Of a stretch of 8,541 bases of DNA, positions 6,630 through 8,541 are shown piece by piece. The notes under the pieces were generated by a model, which was given only the letters and a program-made list of their open reading frames with translations, was not told where the DNA came from and did no database searches. The translations under genes and the position numbers were made by a program. The stretch comes from Chloroflexota bacterium. GTDB taxonomy: Bacteria; Chloroflexota; UBA11872. The stretch is from positions 1-8,541 of the forward strand of contig JAPOXI010000119.1 of NCBI GenBank assembly GCA_026707185.1. The letters are read 5' to 3'. How positions within the stretch are numbered: the first letter of the stretch is position 1; each line of letters begins with the position of its first letter.

Positions 6630-6840
6630 GCCCCTCCCCTATCGCGAAGTCGCCCGAAAGCTAAGAGCCGCTGGATTCACAGAGGTCAGCCAGCGTGGGA
6701 GCCATGTGAAGTTCGCTCTCGATACGGAAGACGGGGTGCGAATTGCAATCGTCCCTCGACATCGCGAGGTTGCTGTAGGGACCTTGCGCAGCATCGTGCG
6801 GCAGGCGGGCCTTTCGCGCGACGAGTTCGACAGACTCTAG
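6616..6840 (+). CDS. hicA: HicA family mRNA interferase toxin
   Basis: This 74-residue protein has the HicA double-stranded-RNA-binding-like fold pattern: REVARKLRAAGF (10-21), QRGSHVKF (26-33) with the catalytic histidine at position 30, an IAIVPRH strand (43-49) and the C-terminal GTLRSIVRQAGLSRDEF (55-71). HicA toxins cleave mRNA and are neutralised by HicB. All recognisable active-site features are intact, so the toxin is probably functional. The start appears to be TTG at 6616, the only usable start before the conserved core. It lies inside hicB and has AGAGG at 6605-6609 with 6-nt spacing. A weak TTG start and dependence on hicB translation would keep toxin output low relative to antitoxin. 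The order antitoxin-toxin is the reverse of the classical hicAB order but is common. Confidence 0.92.
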   Translation: MPPARPLPYREVARKLRAAGFTEVSQRGSHVKFALDTEDGVRIAIVPRHREVAVGTLRSIVRQAGLSRDEFDRL

Positions 6841-6852
6841 GTCTAATCGCCG

Positions 6853-6864
6853 AGAAACGTTTCT
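6853..6864. repeat. 12-bp perfect palindrome between hicA and the amidohydrolase
   Basis: AGAAACGTTTCT is fully self-complementary with no spacer. It begins 13 nt after the hicA stop codon and is A+T-rich compared with its surroundings. With no loop it is a poor RNA hairpin, so a protein-binding site is more likely than a terminator. No partner copy was noticed elsewhere in the window. Confidence 0.5.
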
Positions 6865-6888
6865 AAACGAGCCACCGGGAGTCGTGGT

Positions 6889-6909
6889 CTTCAGCGCAAA
6901 ACCCTGAAG
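6889..6909. terminator. Weak hairpin between convergent genes, possible terminator
   Basis: CTTCAG (6889-6894) and CTGAAG (6904-6909) form a 6-bp stem with a 9-nt loop, in the gap between the convergent hicA and amidohydrolase stop codons. It has no T-run on either strand, so it falls short of a classical intrinsic terminator. It could still act in a bidirectional or Rho-assisted way. Confidence 0.22.
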
Positions 6910-6949
6910 CAGCGGTCCTCTCCGAGGCCGGGTCGGGCCGATACGATGC

Positions 6950-7921
6950 CTAAACGCCCAAACCAAACAGCCGCGCTGCGTTCCCCGCATAGATCTTGGC
7001 CCGCACCTCGTCGCTAACCGGCAGGTCGTCCACGATTGATCTGATCACGTCCGGCTCCACCCACGGGTGGTCGCTGGCGAACATCAGCTGGTCCGGCCCC
7101 ACCATCTCCAGTCCGTAGCGCACCGCCGCCGGCCAGGGGGAGACCGTGTCGAACCAGATCTGGCGCAGGTATTCGCTGGGCGGCTTCGTCAGGTTCTCAG
7201 CCCCGCGTTTCAGCACCATCGTCTGGTGGTCCAGACGTCCGATCAGGTACGGCAGCGCGCCACCGACGTGCGGGCAGACGATCGTCAGATCCGGATAGCG
7301 GTCCATCAGCCCGCTCACGATGATGCGCGCCAGCGCGATCGTCGTGTCGAACATCAGGCCCAGCGCGCCGGTCAGATTCCGGCCTTCCACCTGGTCGATG
7401 GTCACAGGACAGGCTGGGTGCAGGTACAGCGGAATGCCCAGCTCCTCGGCCTGCCCGAACAGCCACTCGAACTCCGGCTCATCCGGGTGCTGCCCGTCCA
7501 AATTGGCGTAGAGCAGCACGCCCCGCATGTCCAGGTCGTGCACCGCCCGATCTAGCTCCTCGCGAGCCTCGGCCTCGTGGTAGAGAGGCAGTACGCACAG
7601 CCCGGCAAAGCGTCTGGGATACGCCCGCGTCTGCTCGGCGATGTAGTCGTTGAACAGCCGCGCCACCATCGGACCGTCGTCCCCAAAGCGCTCCGGTCCC
7701 GGATCGTTTGGCGACAACACCGTCAGGTCAATCCCCGCCGCATCCATCGTCCGCACCTTGGCGTCCATGTCCGAGTGCCCCGGCATGGCCGTCCGCCGCC
7801 ACTTGCCGGTATCGATGAAGAGGGTGCCGCCGTCCCGGAACGCCAGCGGTTCCTCGTCACGGGTTAGCAGGTAGTCCAGGAACGGTTCGGGCCAGATGTG
7901 GCTTTGGGTGTCGATTCGCAT
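6950..7921 (-). CDS. Amidohydrolase family protein, ACMSD-like (amidohydro-rel/PF04909)
   Basis: This 323-residue TIM-barrel metal hydrolase/decarboxylase resembles the aminocarboxymuconate-semialdehyde decarboxylase (ACMSD) branch of the amidohydrolase superfamily. Length and motif order fit: DTQSHIWPEPF at the N-terminus (4-14), AGIDLTVLSPNDPG (62-75), PRRFAGLCVLPL (102-113), the strand-5 histidine His168 in LYLHPACP, His218 in CPHVGGALPYLIGRLD and the final Asp284 in FASDHPWVEP, then NAARLFGL. The usual His-X-His at strand 1 is Gln6-Ser-His8, so one metal ligand is replaced by glutamine. Some relatives show Gln here, so the protein need not be dead. The ATG at 7921 fits the motif spacing, with AGG about 6 nt upstream. 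No signal peptide is visible. It is divergent from a cyclase-family gene and convergent with hicA. The substrate is unknown; decarboxylation or hydrolysis of a small carboxylic acid is inferred. Confidence 0.9.
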   Translation of the reverse strand: MRIDTQSHIWPEPFLDYLLTRDEEPLAFRDGGTLFIDTGKWRRTAMPGHSDMDAKVRTMDAAGIDLTVLSPNDPGPERFGDDGPMVARLFNDYIAEQTRAYPRRFAGLCVLPLYHEAEAREELDRAVHDLDMRGVLLYANLDGQHPDEPEFEWLFGQAEELGIPLYLHPACPVTIDQVEGRNLTGALGLMFDTTIALARIIVSGLMDRYPDLTIVCPHVGGALPYLIGRLDHQTMVLKRGAENLTKPPSEYLRQIWFDTVSPWPAAVRYGLEMVGPDQLMFASDHPWVEPDVIRSIVDDLPVSDEVRAKIYAGNAARLFGLGV

Positions 7922-7939
7922 TCGGACCTGTGCGTTTGT

Positions 7940-7962
7940 CCGCGGTCGTCGCGCAACCGCGG
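7940..7962. promoter_or_regulatory. 7-bp perfect inverted repeat upstream of the amidohydrolase
   Basis: CCGCGGT (7940-7946) and ACCGCGG (7956-7962) are perfect reverse complements with a 9-nt centre. The element lies 18 nt upstream of the amidohydrolase ATG, where it could be an operator or a leader hairpin controlling ribosome access. It is G+C-rich, so chance cannot be excluded. Confidence 0.38.
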
Positions 7963-7964
7963 GA

Positions 7965-8011
7965 GGCGCTTACCGGAGCGCCGACTCCGGCGAGCTGATC
8001 AAGCGTCGCCG
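7965..8011. repeat. Chain of three overlapping inverted repeats in the divergent spacer
   Basis: Three perfect 6-bp stems overlap in series: GGCGCT (7965-7970) with AGCGCC (7977-7982); CCGGAG (7973-7978) with CTCCGG (7985-7990); and CGGCGA (7988-7993) with TCGCCG (8006-8011). Each stem shares bases with the next, so neighbouring stems exclude each other. The arrangement could allow alternative RNA folds in the leader of either divergent gene. No T-run or recognisable riboswitch core is present. Confidence 0.33.
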
Positions 8012-8017
8012 ATTATG
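8012..8017 (-). promoter_or_regulatory. Possible -10 element for the amidohydrolase gene
   Basis: Read on the minus strand this is CATAAT, matching the TATAAT consensus at five of six positions. It would start a transcript near 8004 whose leader of about 80 nt includes the inverted repeats between 7940 and 8011. No convincing -35 hexamer is seen at the right spacing. Confidence 0.28.
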
Positions 8018-8081
8018 CGCGTTTGCCTGCCTCGACACGGACCGGCAGGATTCGGAAGCCGTCTGCGCCCGAGGCCCAACC

Positions 8082-8541
8082 ATGGATCCGACCGTGCTCG
8101 AGTCGGTCGTGAATCGGCAAGTATTCGACCTCGGCACGCCCTATAACCTGGGTATGCCGGTGCACCCGTCGCATCCGCCCTACGTGTTCACCCTGCAGCG
8201 GCGCCACGGCGACACCATGCGCCCGGGAGGCCTCGGCTCGGCCAACGAGCTGATCGTCATGTGCGGCCACACTGGCACGCATCTCGACGCGCTTGCCCAC
8301 TTCGCGCGCGACGGAATCATGTGCGGCGGGCTCGAAGCGGCCAAGGTCCAGAGTGGCGGCCGCGGAATGACCGAGCACGGCATCGAACGTGTGCCCCCCA
8401 TCGTGCGCCGCGGCGTTCTGCTGGACGTGGCCGGCGCCGAGGGCGTCGACATCCTGCCCAGCGACTTTGCCATCACCGCCGACGTCGCCCAGGCGGTCGC
8501 CCGCGAGCACCGCGTCGAGATCCGCAAGGACGACGCCGTCC
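8082..8541 (+). CDS. Cyclase family protein (PF04199), N-terminal part, cut by window edge
   Basis: The frame is open from the ATG at 8082 to the right edge (153 codons). It encodes a metal-dependent hydrolase of the cyclase/kynurenine-formamidase-like superfamily. The signature HTGTHLDALAHF (63-74) supplies the metal ligands His63, His67 and Asp69, plus His73. Upstream, VFDLGTPYNLGMPVHPSHPP (14-33) is the typical first strand and loop. Downstream, PIVRRGVLLDVAG and the DILPSDF region fit the larger (about 300-residue) subfamily rather than the roughly 210-residue KynB. Members hydrolyse amide, ester or lactone-type bonds of small molecules; the substrate is not readable. GAGG at 8071-8074 sits 7 nt before the ATG and supports this start. 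The gene is divergent from the ACMSD-like amidohydrolase across a 160-nt spacer, suggesting shared control. The C-terminal half is unseen. Confidence 0.9.
   Translation, partial: MDPTVLESVVNRQVFDLGTPYNLGMPVHPSHPPYVFTLQRRHGDTMRPGGLGSANELIVMCGHTGTHLDALAHFARDGIMCGGLEAAKVQSGGRGMTEHGIERVPPIVRRGVLLDVAGAEGVDILPSDFAITADVAQAVAREHRVEIRKDDAV

Noticed and set aside
8013..8510. Minus-strand open frame (165 codons) at the right edge
   Set aside because: The plus strand encodes a clear cyclase-family protein with the HTGTHLDALAHF motif and a good ribosome-binding site; the minus frame is its shadow.
1..8541. CRISPR array, insertion sequence or phage attachment site
   Set aside because: No regularly spaced direct repeats, transposase or integrase sequence, or terminal inverted repeats with target duplications were found when reading both strands.

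Overview
This is a G+C-rich bacterial chromosome segment. Hand counts give about 72% G+C in a stretch of the first gene and 57-65% in a small toxin-antitoxin module. Nine genes fill almost the whole window; seven are complete and two run off the edges. No gene-free stretch exceeds about 160 bases. There are no rRNA or tRNA genes, CRISPR arrays or insertion sequences that I can see. The mix of an actinobacterial/Chloroflexota-type Lhr helicase, DUF3500, an ACMSD-like amidohydrolase and a large metal-dependent cyclase would suit an environmental Chloroflexota or a similar high-G+C lineage. That placement is inferred from gene content and is weak.

Layout. (1) 3-1598, +: the C-terminal third of the DNA-repair helicase Lhr, cut by the left edge. 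(2) 4625-1602, -: a three-gene same-strand run of MFS transporter, DUF2461 protein and DUF3500 protein with gaps of 45 and 33 nt. Its last gene meets lhr tail to tail with only 3 nt between the stop codons. (3) 4703-6276, +: a quinone oxidoreductase (QOR/zeta-crystallin type), divergent from the transporter, followed by a YfbR/HDDC2-like HD-domain hydrolase. The HD gene appears to start at a CTG that overlaps the oxidoreductase stop codon. The divergent control region holds an 8-bp perfect inverted repeat beside an extended -10-like element. (4) 6423-6840, +: a compact hicBA toxin-antitoxin pair with a lower-G+C leader and coding sequence than its neighbours. (5) 7921-6950, -, and 8082 to the right edge, +: an ACMSD-like amidohydrolase and a cyclase-family hydrolase transcribed divergently. 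They are separated by 160 nt packed with overlapping inverted repeats.

How the genes work together. The qor-HD pair is almost certainly co-translated. The MFS-DUF2461-DUF3500 run looks like an operon, but two of its three products belong to families of unknown function. The amidohydrolase/cyclase pair looks like small-molecule catabolism with unknown substrates. hicBA is an independent accessory module between housekeeping-type genes. I see no convincing large new system. The most useful observations are the non-standard start of the HD gene, the palindrome in the MFS/qor control region, the Gln-for-His change in the amidohydrolase metal motif, the minimal HicB antitoxin, and the structured amidohydrolase/cyclase spacer.
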